Source: Niameybacter massiliensis (lineage in GTDB: Bacteria; Bacillota; Clostridia; Lachnospirales; Cellulosilyticaceae). From it: a DNA stretch of 64,000 nucleotides. This document shows positions 26,148 to 33,659 of this stretch, one piece after another (position 1 is the first letter of the stretch; each line of letters begins with the position of its first letter). The stretch lies in NCBI RefSeq assembly GCF_001282685.1, contig NZ_LN875034.1, forward strand, positions 250,157 through 314,156. The letters are read 5' to 3'. The notes under the pieces were generated by a model that was not told the origin of the DNA, ran no database searches, and saw only the letters and a program-made list of their open reading frames with translations. The position numbers were made by a program, and so were the translations under genes.

Positions 26148-27812
26148 ATGAAAGTGAAGAAAATGTTATCTAAAGTTACAATGCTGATTATGGTAGGGAT
26201 TTTATTAGTAGGTTGTACAGCCACAGGAGAAGGTGGGCAAAAGGCTGGTGGTAAAGACGGGGTAAAAGAAGTAACAGTAGAAACTAGTGAGGATGGTACG
26301 ACAAGAGAGATGGAAGGCAACCTCTACTTAGAGGGATTACCTATTGTAAAGGAAAAAGAAACTTTCACCATAGCAGTTATAGGACACCCACTTGCTAAAG
26401 AGACATATGAAAATAAGCCAGCAGTTATTAAAGCACAAGAAGATACTAATATAGAAATTAAATGGATGGAGATTCCTTCTACAGGATGGCAAGAAAAAAT
26501 CAACATTATGTTCGCATCAGGGCAGCTACCAGATGCTATTGCAACAGGTATTAGTGCCTCTTCTATTGTTAAGAACCTCCCACAACTTATACCAGTAGGA
26601 GATTATATTGATAGATATGCACCTCATGTATCAGAAGTCTATAATACCTACCCAGAAATTAAAACCATGTTAGAGCAAGAAGATGGCAAGATATACTCCT
26701 TTATGACCAATGCACATAGTGCACGTAATGATACAACATCAGGTGTGCTCTTCTTGAATAAACAATGGCTAGATAATTTAGGACTAGAGGTACCGACTAC
26801 AGTTGAAGAGTACTATGAAGTACTCAAGGCTTTTAAAGAAAAAGATCCGAACGGTAATGGACTCAATGACGAAATACCTTTATCTTTCTGTCAACAGTTC
26901 TATGCTTCACAATTTAGTATGCTCCTAGGTTCATTTGGCATTAAAGATGGATCAGATCATATTATGATTGAAAATGGGAAGGTAGAGTTTGCACCTGCAA
27001 AGCCAGAGTACTATGAAGCACTCAAATACTACAATCAGTTAGCGAAAGAAGAACTACTAGATTTAGAGGGCTTTAGTCAAACCCAGCAACAGTATTATTC
27101 AAAGGGGCAACAAATGGTAGTTGGTTCATTCCTAGAATACCTTCCTTATTTTGCTGTAGGGGAACAAAATGATAGTCAGTACATCGCACTTCCACCGTTA
27201 AAGTCATCAGTAGCTGAACCACTTTGGGATGGACAAAAGGAGAAGTTTGCAGGATGGAGTGGTGGCTTTGTCATTACCAAAGCATGTAAAAATCCAGAGG
27301 CTTTAATCAGATGGTTTGACTATGTAAATAGTGACTTTTCTACCAAGATGGAATGGTACTTTGGAGAACGTAATGTCCTTTGGGATATGAACGATGAGAC
27401 AGGAGAATATTGGTATCTTAACAACTTACCAGAAGGTGTAAGTAAGGGAGAATATAGATATTCAAAATCTTCAGGACCTCATGGCCCTATGTTTATCACT
27501 TTAGATGAGCTAGACAAATTCCAATTAAAAGATGATCCAAAAGGTGAGCAAAGGTCAAGTTATATTGATATGTTAGAGCCATACTTCCCAGAAGAAAATA
27601 TGTTAACCCTCTTTGAAAGTTTAGAAGTAACAGAAGAAAAGGCTAACTTACAAGTAGAAATTGATAATTATATTAAAAGCTTTGTAGCACAGGCTGTGTT
27701 ATCTGGTATAGATGATGCCAAGTGGCAAGAGCATCTTGATAAGTTGGAAAAGTTAAATGTAGGTCGCTACTTAGAATTACAACAAGCAAGCTATGACAGA
27801 ATTAATAAATAG
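26148..27812 (+). CDS. Sugar-binding lipoprotein of the ABC transporter
   Basis: Extracellular solute-binding protein, 554 residues, anchored by lipid at Cys23 (lipobox LLVGC after a basic, hydrophobic signal). It belongs to the large LipO/YtcQ group that pairs with LplB/YtcP permeases, and shows a calcium-site-like DPNGNGLNDEIP near residue 240 and Trp/Tyr-rich sugar-contact segments. Gene order directly after both permeases supports the assignment. The adjacent sulfatase suggests that the ligand derives from a sulfated glycan, which is inference from context. Confidence 0.92.
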   Translation: MKVKKMLSKVTMLIMVGILLVGCTATGEGGQKAGGKDGVKEVTVETSEDGTTREMEGNLYLEGLPIVKEKETFTIAVIGHPLAKETYENKPAVIKAQEDTNIEIKWMEIPSTGWQEKINIMFASGQLPDAIATGISASSIVKNLPQLIPVGDYIDRYAPHVSEVYNTYPEIKTMLEQEDGKIYSFMTNAHSARNDTTSGVLFLNKQWLDNLGLEVPTTVEEYYEVLKAFKEKDPNGNGLNDEIPLSFCQQFYASQFSMLLGSFGIKDGSDHIMIENGKVEFAPAKPEYYEALKYYNQLAKEELLDLEGFSQTQQQYYSKGQQMVVGSFLEYLPYFAVGEQNDSQYIALPPLKSSVAEPLWDGQKEKFAGWSGGFVITKACKNPEALIRWFDYVNSDFSTKMEWYFGERNVLWDMNDETGEYWYLNNLPEGVSKGEYRYSKSSGPHGPMFITLDELDKFQLKDDPKGEQRSSYIDMLEPYFPEENMLTLFESLEVTEEKANLQVEIDNYIKSFVAQAVLSGIDDAKWQEHLDKLEKLNVGRYLELQQASYDRINK

Positions 27813-27822
27813 GAGGAAGGGT

Positions 27823-29175
27823 ATGACAAAACCTAATTTAGTCTATGTTTTTTGCGATCAGTTTAGACGACAAGCAATAGGTTATATGAAGCAGGACCCA
27901 GTGATTACACCCCATTTAGATCGATTCGCCGAGGAAAGTGTGGTATTTAATCAAGCAGTAAGTAATTATCCTGTATGTAGTCCATACAGAGGTATACTTA
28001 TGACAGGAATGTACCCTCATAAGAACAATATTTTTACCAACTGTACTTCAGTAAGTGCAGAACAAGGTTGCTATCTTCATGATGACCAAGTGTGTGTATC
28101 TGACATTTTAGCTCAAAATGGGTATGAGATGGGATACATAGGAAAGTGGCATTTAGATGCACCAAAAGCAGAGCAAAATGCATATACAGAAGGGGCTAGA
28201 GGAGATGGGTATATATGGGATGCCTACACGCCTCCAGGTAAGGGAAGACACGGATTTAATTTCTGGTATTCTTATGGCTGCTACGATTGGCATATGAAGC
28301 CTCACTACTGGATTAACGACGCTAGAATAGAAGAAAGAAAAGATGTGCAAGAATGGTCAGTCAAGCATGAAACACAAGTGGCTATAGATTATATTAACAA
28401 TCAGGATAAACCTTTTGCACTGTTTGTATCTTTTAATCCGCCTCATACAGATTTTGATATGTTTCCACAAGAGTATTTGGACTATTATAAAGGCAAAGAA
28501 GCAGATGATCTACTCGTAAGACCCAATGTAAGACCTAATGAAGAAGCCATAAAACATGTGAAGAACTACTTTGCTTCGATTACAGGTATAGATGAGAACT
28601 TTGGCAAGCTTATGCAAGCCATAGAGGATAAGGGGATTAAAGACAATACGATTGTAATCTTTACTTCTGACCATGGTGAAATGATGGGAAGTCAAGGACG
28701 TATGCATAAAAACATCTGGTATGAAGAAGCTGTAGGTGTACCATTTTTAGTAAGATATCCAAGCCAATTTAAGCATCAAGATGTAGAAGCACAATTATCC
28801 ACCATTGATATTTTTCCTACACTTCTCGGTGCAGTAGGACTAGAAAGCCAAATCCCAAAAGCTTGTGTAGGTCATAACTTTGCACCTAATATGCGTATGC
28901 AAGATTATACTGATGGGCCAGAGCATTCCATCTATTTTGTAGAGGATAAAGAGAGTGAAGGATATGGTAGAGGAATAAGAGATAACCGCTACACCTTTAT
29001 CCTTTCATCAGCACAGAGTCAACAAGAATGTATCCTCTATGATAGACAAACAGATCCTTATCAAATGAAAAATATTGCACAAGAGCAAAAAGGAGTGACA
29101 GCTCATTACTTAAAGGTATTAAAAGATGCACTAAAGGCCATAGATGATCCTTTTGAAATCCATATACAAATGTAA
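27823..29175 (+). CDS. Sulfatase, formylglycine (Cys) type
   Basis: Type I sulfatase of 450 residues hydrolysing sulfate esters, probably on imported or surface glycans. The maturation motif CSPYR begins at Cys52 (C-x-P-x-R), so the catalytic formylglycine would be made from cysteine by an anaerobic radical-SAM maturase (not in this window). Metal-binding CDQ near residue 11 and TSDHGEMMG near residue 285 are present. There is no signal peptide, so it acts in the cytoplasm. ATG at 27823 follows AGGAGG by six bases; an earlier in-frame start at 27793 would overlap the lipoprotein gene. It ends the transporter operon. Confidence 0.92.
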   Translation: MTKPNLVYVFCDQFRRQAIGYMKQDPVITPHLDRFAEESVVFNQAVSNYPVCSPYRGILMTGMYPHKNNIFTNCTSVSAEQGCYLHDDQVCVSDILAQNGYEMGYIGKWHLDAPKAEQNAYTEGARGDGYIWDAYTPPGKGRHGFNFWYSYGCYDWHMKPHYWINDARIEERKDVQEWSVKHETQVAIDYINNQDKPFALFVSFNPPHTDFDMFPQEYLDYYKGKEADDLLVRPNVRPNEEAIKHVKNYFASITGIDENFGKLMQAIEDKGIKDNTIVIFTSDHGEMMGSQGRMHKNIWYEEAVGVPFLVRYPSQFKHQDVEAQLSTIDIFPTLLGAVGLESQIPKACVGHNFAPNMRMQDYTDGPEHSIYFVEDKESEGYGRGIRDNRYTFILSSAQSQQECILYDRQTDPYQMKNIAQEQKGVTAHYLKVLKDALKAIDDPFEIHIQM

Positions 29176-29219
29176 AAAGAAGAGCAAGAACGTATACCAT
29201 TCGTTCTTGCTCTTCTTTT
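29175..29219 (+). terminator. Terminator of the ABC transporter/sulfatase operon
   Basis: AAAAGAAGAGCAAGAACG pairs with CGTTCTTGCTCTTCTTTT; it can also serve the converging amidase gene. Confidence 0.85.
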
Positions 29220-29222
29220 AAG

Positions 29223-29954
29223 TTAAGGTGATAACACAGTTAGAATAGGGATATTGCGCGTTGTGTCATAAGTGACTTGGAGCATGTTACATTCTAGATC
29301 ACGTAGTCTAATATAGTAGTTTCCCTTATAAATAAAGGCAGCTGCATCTACAAGTACATGATTTATCTCCAAGATAATAGATTCTGGTGCAGGAAGTACT
29401 GGAGGTGATAGGGGAAGAGGCGGTTGTGCCGGTGTATGGATGTAGACCTCCTTAATGATAGAGGTAACATCGGCCTTTAGTTTAGTAAAGTGGGCAGGAT
29501 GATGAACGTAGAATTTAGGACAGACTTTGCCAGTGACATCATAGTGCCTGAGGATATCTGTAGCTGGGTCAAGAGTGTAAGCCATGCACAGCTTGGCAAG
29601 GAACTGGGTGAGTGCTTCATAGGTAGGTGTGTCAAACTGGCCTTCCCAGTCGGGGTGACAGACTTCTATGCCTAGACTATAGGTGTTGGCATTCTTGGCA
29701 TGATAGGCTTGTTCCGTGTCGGGGATGCATTGGATAATCTCTCCTTCTAATCCCACTATGTAGTGGCTACTGGCATAGACACCACGGGTACCTTGCTTTA
29801 GGTTTTCAAAGTAATTCCTATTGGCAAGGGCAGACGAAGCAGGATTGGCCACCCAGTGGATGACCAGTTTCTTGACTTGCCGAAGGGGTAGACCGGGGCG
29901 ACTATAAGGATTAGGGGTGAGTAGCTGAGATTGAATAGAAGGTTGTAGACTCAA
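29223..29954 (-). CDS. N-acetylmuramoyl-L-alanine amidase (Amidase_2)
   Basis: Peptidoglycan hydrolase cutting between muramic acid and L-Ala, 243 residues. The catalytic domain (about 30-170) shows VIHWVANP with the first zinc His, ASSHYIVGLEGEIIQCIPD, the LGIEVCHPDW core and RHYDVTGKVCPKFY carrying the other zinc ligands. The last ~50 residues (ILEINHVLVDAAAFIYKGNYYIRLRDL in short) resemble a copper-amine-oxidase-N/stalk-like domain. There is no signal peptide, so export would need a holin or lysis, as with phage endolysins. Start is TTG after AAGGAG. It lies downstream of the structured RNA and may be expressed by readthrough from the same promoter. Confidence 0.88.
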   Translation of the reverse strand: MSLQPSIQSQLLTPNPYSRPGLPLRQVKKLVIHWVANPASSALANRNYFENLKQGTRGVYASSHYIVGLEGEIIQCIPDTEQAYHAKNANTYSLGIEVCHPDWEGQFDTPTYEALTQFLAKLCMAYTLDPATDILRHYDVTGKVCPKFYVHHPAHFTKLKADVTSIIKEVYIHTPAQPPLPLSPPVLPAPESIILEINHVLVDAAAFIYKGNYYIRLRDLECNMLQVTYDTTRNIPILTVLSP

Positions 29955-29989
29955 TAGATTTCATCTCCTTGTATGAATGGATTGATTGA

Positions 29990-30542
29990 TAAAAAAGCTC
30001 GTTAAAAGCACAAGAAGCCACCCTAAGACAGTCTTTTCCTCCCTGTGCAGTGCACAAAGACTAGACTTAAGGTGGCTTCTTGTATGTGTGGCAAAGCTTA
30101 CAACTTCTTTTAGACTTCCTAAGGATGTAGCTATTACAAATGGGGAATAACGGTAGCCGTTGGTGTAGTACTCTTGGACTTACCAGGTTACACGAGCGTC
30201 TAGATGGTGTGCCTGCAGTGAAAGGGATCCCTAATGGATGTATCATGCCAGGTGTCCAAGCTGACCTTGTGTACGCTGGATTTACCTCATACGTGACCGT
30301 GGGCATAGGTTGGTTGCCATTTGTAAGAAATACATATAAAGGCGGAAGCTGTTATGAAGTTAGAAGGAGCCAGTGACCTGTGGTTGCCACCACCTACAGG
30401 ACTGGTGTCTAAGAAGAGAGAAACATTAAGCCGAGGGAGGAGGAGGCTTAAGTGACTCAGACTTCTTAGGAAGGTATCGTAGAGAGAAGGGGCCTAGGAC
30501 TTGTCCCATTTGATACCCTATAAGGCTATTTGCTTTGCCTTA
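29990..30542 (-). ncRNA. Large structured RNA, about 550 nt
   Basis: A 658-bp gap, visibly more GC-rich than its flanks, holds dense inverted repeats and no credible gene. Reading the minus strand from the promoter at 30551-30579: AAGGC/GCCTT, GGTATC/GATACC, CTAAGAAG/CTTCTTAG enclosing CTTAAGCC/GGCTTAA, CCAGT-CCTGT/ACAGG-ACTGG, and finally an ACAAGAAGCCACC hairpin (30010-30083) followed by CTTTT and TTTTTT, a likely terminator. Size and ornateness recall OLE, ROOL or GOLLD RNAs, but I cannot assign it to any. Strand is set by the promoter and T tracts. It lies upstream of the amidase. Confidence 0.65.
30010..30083 (-). terminator. 3' hairpin of the large RNA
   Basis: ACAAGAAGCCACC and GGTGGCTTCTTGT pair across 48 bases that contain further AAGACT/AGTCTT pairing. 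On the minus strand T runs follow at 30003-30006 and 29991-29996. Confidence 0.55.
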
Positions 30543-30550
30543 TAATAATA

Positions 30551-30579
30551 CATACGCCGCAGCCCATCTGAATTCGTCG
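30551..30579 (-). promoter_or_regulatory. Unusual promoter a, for the large RNA
   Basis: Minus strand: CGAC (30579-30576), 18 bases, GCGTATG (30557-30551) followed by TATT. Identical layout to promoters at 31561-31589 and 32315-32343. No sigma-A hexamers are present. I infer recognition by the sigma factor encoded at 31773. Confidence 0.7.
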
Positions 30580-30612
30580 TTATTTTTATAAAAAAATTGA
30601 TTTAGTAAAAAC

Positions 30613-31509
30613 TTATAAATCAGGAAGAGATGGATTGTGCAATCTTGCTAGGTGATTGGCTTCTAGTCTGGTACGTTCTTTGGCTTCTAGAAGTTCTAGG
30701 TCAAAGTGGTGCAGGTCCATACGATGAAAAGGTGTGTTGCGAGTAGCAGCAGGTCTAAAAGGTGTGGGACGTTTAAACGGGCGATACCCCCCACTTAGAA
30801 TTTTGAAGAACTTCTGAGGGGCAAGGATCCACTCTAAGCAAGCTACCCAACGGCTAGAACCAAGCCTACCACAAAGAAAATCAGAACGCTCCACCTCTTT
30901 GAAGGCCTGTTCTAAAGTCTCACGTATATCTTGCCCCTTTTGCTCAAGTAGGTGGTAAAGGGCTTCAAGCTTCTGTTTGCATCTAGGGGTAAAATGTGTA
31001 GAGGCTGCTAGAGTAGGACAATAAGTCTTAAAGAGGGTGAGTACTTCTATGTAGTCTATCTTATTCTTTTCTTGTTCTTGAGAAGTAAGGGATTGTGTAG
31101 TTAAATCTCTAGAATACCCAGATGCAGAAAGTGGATTTGTAAGAAGTGTAGTTACAAGCTTTGTATTACGCACGTAATAAGTGAGCTTTTTCATACGATC
31201 ATAATAAGACAAGTAGAGCTTACCCTCAAAAGGATCTTTACTCTCAAGAAAAGCCTTTTTAGATTTATACACCTTACCAATACGGCTAAAGGCACTGCGG
31301 AACTCCGCTTTGCTAAAGCCCATTTCTTCTACCCAGCTACTCCCCTTTTTATAAGCTTTATGGGCACAAGGCTCTAGAAATTTGTAGAAGCCATCCTTCT
31401 TGCTTCTTGTAAACCAATATTCTAGTTGACACATAAGTAGACTGGCTGTAACGCTTCCTGTAATTTGATTTAACTCTGGGCAATACTTCAGACATTTTTG
31501 CATTTTCAT
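30613..31509 (-). CDS. Phage/plasmid replication-like protein
   Basis: 298 residues, not assignable to a named gene. The N-terminal half (TGSVTASLLMCQLEYWF, SWVEEMGFSKAEFRSAF, KLYLSYYDRMKKLTYYVRN) resembles the winged-helix proteins found beside replication genes of phages and integrative elements. The C-terminal segment (VERSDFLCGRLGSSRWVACL, APQKFFKILSGGYRPF) resembles the DnaD-like tail of replisome organisers. The last ~60 residues are basic and proline-rich. AGGAGG precedes the ATG. It is driven by one of three identical-layout promoters in this cluster. No helicase loader, primase or integrase is near, so it may have been co-opted from a phage. Confidence 0.6.
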   Translation of the reverse strand: MKMQKCLKYCPELNQITGSVTASLLMCQLEYWFTRSKKDGFYKFLEPCAHKAYKKGSSWVEEMGFSKAEFRSAFSRIGKVYKSKKAFLESKDPFEGKLYLSYYDRMKKLTYYVRNTKLVTTLLTNPLSASGYSRDLTTQSLTSQEQEKNKIDYIEVLTLFKTYCPTLAASTHFTPRCKQKLEALYHLLEQKGQDIRETLEQAFKEVERSDFLCGRLGSSRWVACLEWILAPQKFFKILSGGYRPFKRPTPFRPAATRNTPFHRMDLHHFDLELLEAKERTRLEANHLARLHNPSLPDL

Positions 31510-31560
31510 ATCTATTCCTCCTAAATTCAGAAAGTGGATTTATAAGACCTTATACCTATA

Positions 31561-31589
31561 CATACGCCACAGAGCGACAAAATTAGTCG
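31561..31589 (-). promoter_or_regulatory. Unusual promoter b, for the replication-like gene
   Basis: Minus strand: CGAC (31589-31586), 18 bases, GCGTATG (31567-31561) followed by TATA. The predicted transcript starts near 31551, 42 bases before the ATG. The remaining gap to 31772 is AT-rich and holds the sigma gene's leader. Confidence 0.7.
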
Positions 31590-31740
31590 GAAAAAGATAT
31601 AAAAATTTTGGCAAAACAAAAATAAAATTGGCAAGTTTTAAAAATACAATTTTCGAAATAAATCATGAAATGGTAAGGTAGATATAAGCTGGTATGCTCC
31701 TAGCTTCCCATGGGCCAACTAAATACAGAAAAGGAGAGCA

Positions 31741-31761
31741 ATGGTTCTACGTAGTACCTAG
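31741..31761 (+). CDS. Possible six-residue leader peptide of the sigma gene
   Basis: AAAAGGAGAGCA, the only good ribosome site upstream of the sigma-factor gene, precedes an ATG that encodes MVLRST and stops. The sigma-factor ATG follows 11 bases after this stop in another frame and has no ribosome site of its own. This suggests translational coupling, or a start/frameshift that I cannot resolve. Confidence 0.35.
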   Translation: MVLRST

Positions 31762-31772
31762 CAATGTAAACG

Positions 31773-32327
31773 ATGAATTTACAAGAGATGGTAAAAATAT
31801 GTAAAACTGATAAAAATGCTCAATGGTTACTCTGGGAAGAACTTAAACAATCACGTTATTATTGCTATCGTACACTCGCAAAATTCACTAATGATTATGA
31901 TGATCTTGAACAAGAAGCGTACATCTTGTTTAGCAAAAGTCTAGAAAAGTACAGTGATGACAAACAGACTACTTTCAAAACCTATTATATTAAGAACTTA
32001 GTGAACTTGATTAAGACAGCCAATAGAACAGCCAGAAGAAGAGAAAGCCACGTAAACTTACTCCAACAAGACCAACTGTATTGCTTAGAAAATAAGATTA
32101 CATCACTAGGAGACATGACTTCAGAAGAACACATTCTAGGGGAATTATATGTACAAAAGATTATGGATAAGCTTAGTCCATCCAATCAAAAATTATTGAA
32201 ACAATTAATACAAGAAGATAAACGCATCATAGATATTAGTAGGGAGGAAGGGATCTCCTATACCAAGCTAGATAGTCAAAAAAGAAGACTAATCGAAAAA
32301 ATTTTAAAAATAATCGACGAAAAATAG
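31773..32327 (+). CDS. Sigma-70-like factor (small, alternative)
   Basis: Predicted alternative sigma factor of 184 residues. Region 2 lies in the first half (YYCYRTLAKFTNDYDDLEQEAYI resembles region 2.1-2.2 with the core-binding DDLEQEA, followed by TFKTYYIKNLVNLIKTANR). Region 4 is at the C-terminus (LSPSNQKLLKQLIQEDKRII, DISREEGISYTKLDSQKRRLIEKI, a helix-turn-helix). The size and context resemble the UviA/TcdR/BotR group or SigO-like factors rather than housekeeping sigma. The -35 of promoter c overlaps its last codons. Three promoters of identical unusual layout surround it, so it most likely drives them. Confidence 0.75.
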   Translation: MNLQEMVKICKTDKNAQWLLWEELKQSRYYCYRTLAKFTNDYDDLEQEAYILFSKSLEKYSDDKQTTFKTYYIKNLVNLIKTANRTARRRESHVNLLQQDQLYCLENKITSLGDMTSEEHILGELYVQKIMDKLSPSNQKLLKQLIQEDKRIIDISREEGISYTKLDSQKRRLIEKILKIIDEK

Positions 32328-32346
32328 ACAGATGCGGCGTATGTAT
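32315..32346 (+). promoter_or_regulatory. Unusual promoter c, for the DUF1659-DUF2922-YvrJ operon
   Basis: CGAC (32315-32318), 18 bases, GCGTATG (32337-32343) followed by TAT. Upstream of the -10, GCGGCGTATGTAT is shared base for base with promoter a. Confidence 0.7.
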
Positions 32347-32393
32347 ATATATAAGCAACCGGTGCTTAAGACAAATACCAAGGAGGAATGCAT

Positions 32394-32591
32394 ATGGCAA
32401 TCACACCCGTATTAGATGAAATCAAACTCTCACTCAAATTTACAAAAGGTTCTCAGACACTCTCACATTGCAATCCAGCAGCAACCAATGACCAACTTCA
32501 TGCTTTAGGTAAGGCAGTTGCAAGCTTGAATGCAGAGAGTCTGGATACCATGATGAAGGTAGAAGAAACCAAGTTACTTCTACAAGGTTAA
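32394..32591 (+). CDS. DUF1659 family protein
   Basis: Small cytoplasmic protein of 65 residues, of unknown function, recognisable by SLKFTKGSQTLSHCNPAATNDQ split around the SL/NPAA core and by its position beside DUF2922 and YvrJ. AGGAGG at 32381-32386 favours the ATG at 32394; an ATG at 32388 is too close. First gene after promoter c. The DUF1659/DUF2922 pair recurs in Firmicutes, usually with YvrJ. Confidence 0.8.
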   Translation: MAITPVLDEIKLSLKFTKGSQTLSHCNPAATNDQLHALGKAVASLNAESLDTMMKVEETKLLLQG

Positions 32592-32689
32592 TCTATAGAT
32601 CCATCAGAGAAATACAACATAGGGGACACCGTAGTGAGCAGCTTAGTTGTACATACTTACTCTAAGGAAAATAAGGGGGCTACAATCCT

Positions 32690-32920
32690 ATGGAAATTAA
32701 AAAGAGAAATTTAGTGCTCGTATTTGGTACACCAGTCAAGACAGAAGAGACCATCACTATCACAAACCCAGCAGAGACATTATCAGGTGCCGAGATCAAA
32801 AAGGCAATGACAGACATTATTGCAAGTAATGCACTAGGAGAGAACGTACAACCAGATCGCATCGTAGAAGCTAAATATGTGATTCAGCAAGTGGATACTG
32901 TAGAACTAGAAGAGGCGTAA
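32690..32920 (+). CDS. DUF2922 family protein
   Basis: Small protein of 76 residues of unknown function. The pattern LVLVFGTPVKTEETITITNP followed by an acidic helix (LSGAEIKKAMTDII) and VQPDRIVEAKYV fits DUF2922. It lies 98 bases after DUF1659 with an AAGGGGG site, and four bases before the YvrJ gene. Confidence 0.8.
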   Translation: MEIKKRNLVLVFGTPVKTEETITITNPAETLSGAEIKKAMTDIIASNALGENVQPDRIVEAKYVIQQVDTVELEEA

Positions 32921-32923
32921 AAG

Positions 32924-33073
32924 ATGAATGAGTTGTTAAGTCAGATTGGTAACTTTGGCTTTCCCATCATTCTCTCTATGTATCTACTTGTAAGGATTGA
33001 AGGTAAGATTGAGACACTTTCGACTACCATTACACACCTTAGTAACGTTTTAGAAAAGCAAGAAGACAAGTAA
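32924..33073 (+). CDS. YvrJ family protein, holin-like
   Basis: 49 residues, one transmembrane segment (about 10-24, FGFPIILSMYLLVRI) followed by an amphipathic coil (IETLSTTITHLSNVLEKQ). This plan matches YvrJ and resembles the UviB/BhlA holin-like proteins. It starts three bases after the DUF2922 stop; GAGGCG is a weak ribosome site, so coupling is likely. Combined with a sigma factor and a leaderless amidase, a role in release or lysis is plausible, but not shown. Confidence 0.75.
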   Translation: MNELLSQIGNFGFPIILSMYLLVRIEGKIETLSTTITHLSNVLEKQEDK

Positions 33074-33086
33074 AAGAGATTCCATT

Positions 33087-33128
33087 AACCCGGTTACACT
33101 TCCTACATGGAAGAGTAGCTGGGTTTTT
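33087..33128 (+). terminator. Terminator of the YvrJ operon
   Basis: AACCCGGTTAC pairs with GTAGCTGGGTT (two G-U), inner CTTCC/GGAAG, then TTTTT. Confidence 0.8.
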
Positions 33129-33235
33129 GTTATGTGCAACGATGTATCTAGTTATGTAAATAAAACGACTATTTATGACAAAAATATAGAAATTCTCTAC
33201 AATATGGATTAGAATAACAGGAGAAACAAAAAAAT

Positions 33236-33263
33236 TTGACATATATACATATTGGGATATATT
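33236..33263 (+). promoter_or_regulatory. Promoter of the capsule operon
   Basis: TTGACA (33236-33241), 16 bases, TATATT (33258-33263); a second TATAAT overlaps downstream. A leader of about 390 bases separates it from the first gene. Confidence 0.65.
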
Positions 33264-33326
33264 ATAATATTAATATTAAAGCGAACAATAAATAATTATT
33301 ATAGAGAAATGTAAGTAAATATTAAA

Positions 33327-33659
33327 AGGGGTGTCCTCATATCTACTGTAGAGACGAGGCCAATAAATATAAGGATATCTAAGCATATATGGGAAATATG
33401 ATTAGATAGATATATAATAAATTAGGGGGATACACCACCATGAGGGAACAAGGGGAAATGATGCCGTTCAGCCAAATACATATAAAAGAATAGAACTTGC
33501 CTAACTTGTAGATGGAAAATACAAAGACAAAGAGGCAGGTTTATTGTTGTGTCCAAAAATAAATAGTATACATTTTATAGTTGTTTAATATTACTCATCA
33601 GAGATGAGTGGTAGATAAAGAGGTATAAAATGGATTAAACCAGTTTAGGAGGTGAAGGA
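33327..33659 (+). promoter_or_regulatory. Structured leader of the capsule operon
   Basis: GGTGT (33330-33334) can pair with ACACC (33432-33436), closing a domain with a CCTC/GAGG hairpin and a TATCTAA-CATAT/ATATG-TTAGATA hairpin. The closing strand abuts AGGGGGAT, the ribosome site of a 17-codon ORF (33440-33493, MREQGEMMPFSQIHIKE), and AACTTGCC/GGCAGGTT follows at 33494-33541. This looks like an attenuation or leader-peptide region, but matches no riboswitch I know. Confidence 0.4.

Noticed and set aside
30067-30376. Open frames of 78-79 codons on both strands inside the large RNA
   Set aside because: No ribosome site, no domain-like sequence, and the DNA is dominated by inverted repeats; they overlap each other on opposite strands.
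29990-30542. Naming the RNA as OLE, ROOL or GOLLD
   Set aside because: Size and context are compatible, but I could not match sequence motifs by eye; a covariance search is needed.
29223-33128. Complete prophage or integrative element
   Set aside because: There is no integrase, attachment-site duplication, terminase, capsid or tail gene; only lysis-like and replication-like genes are present.
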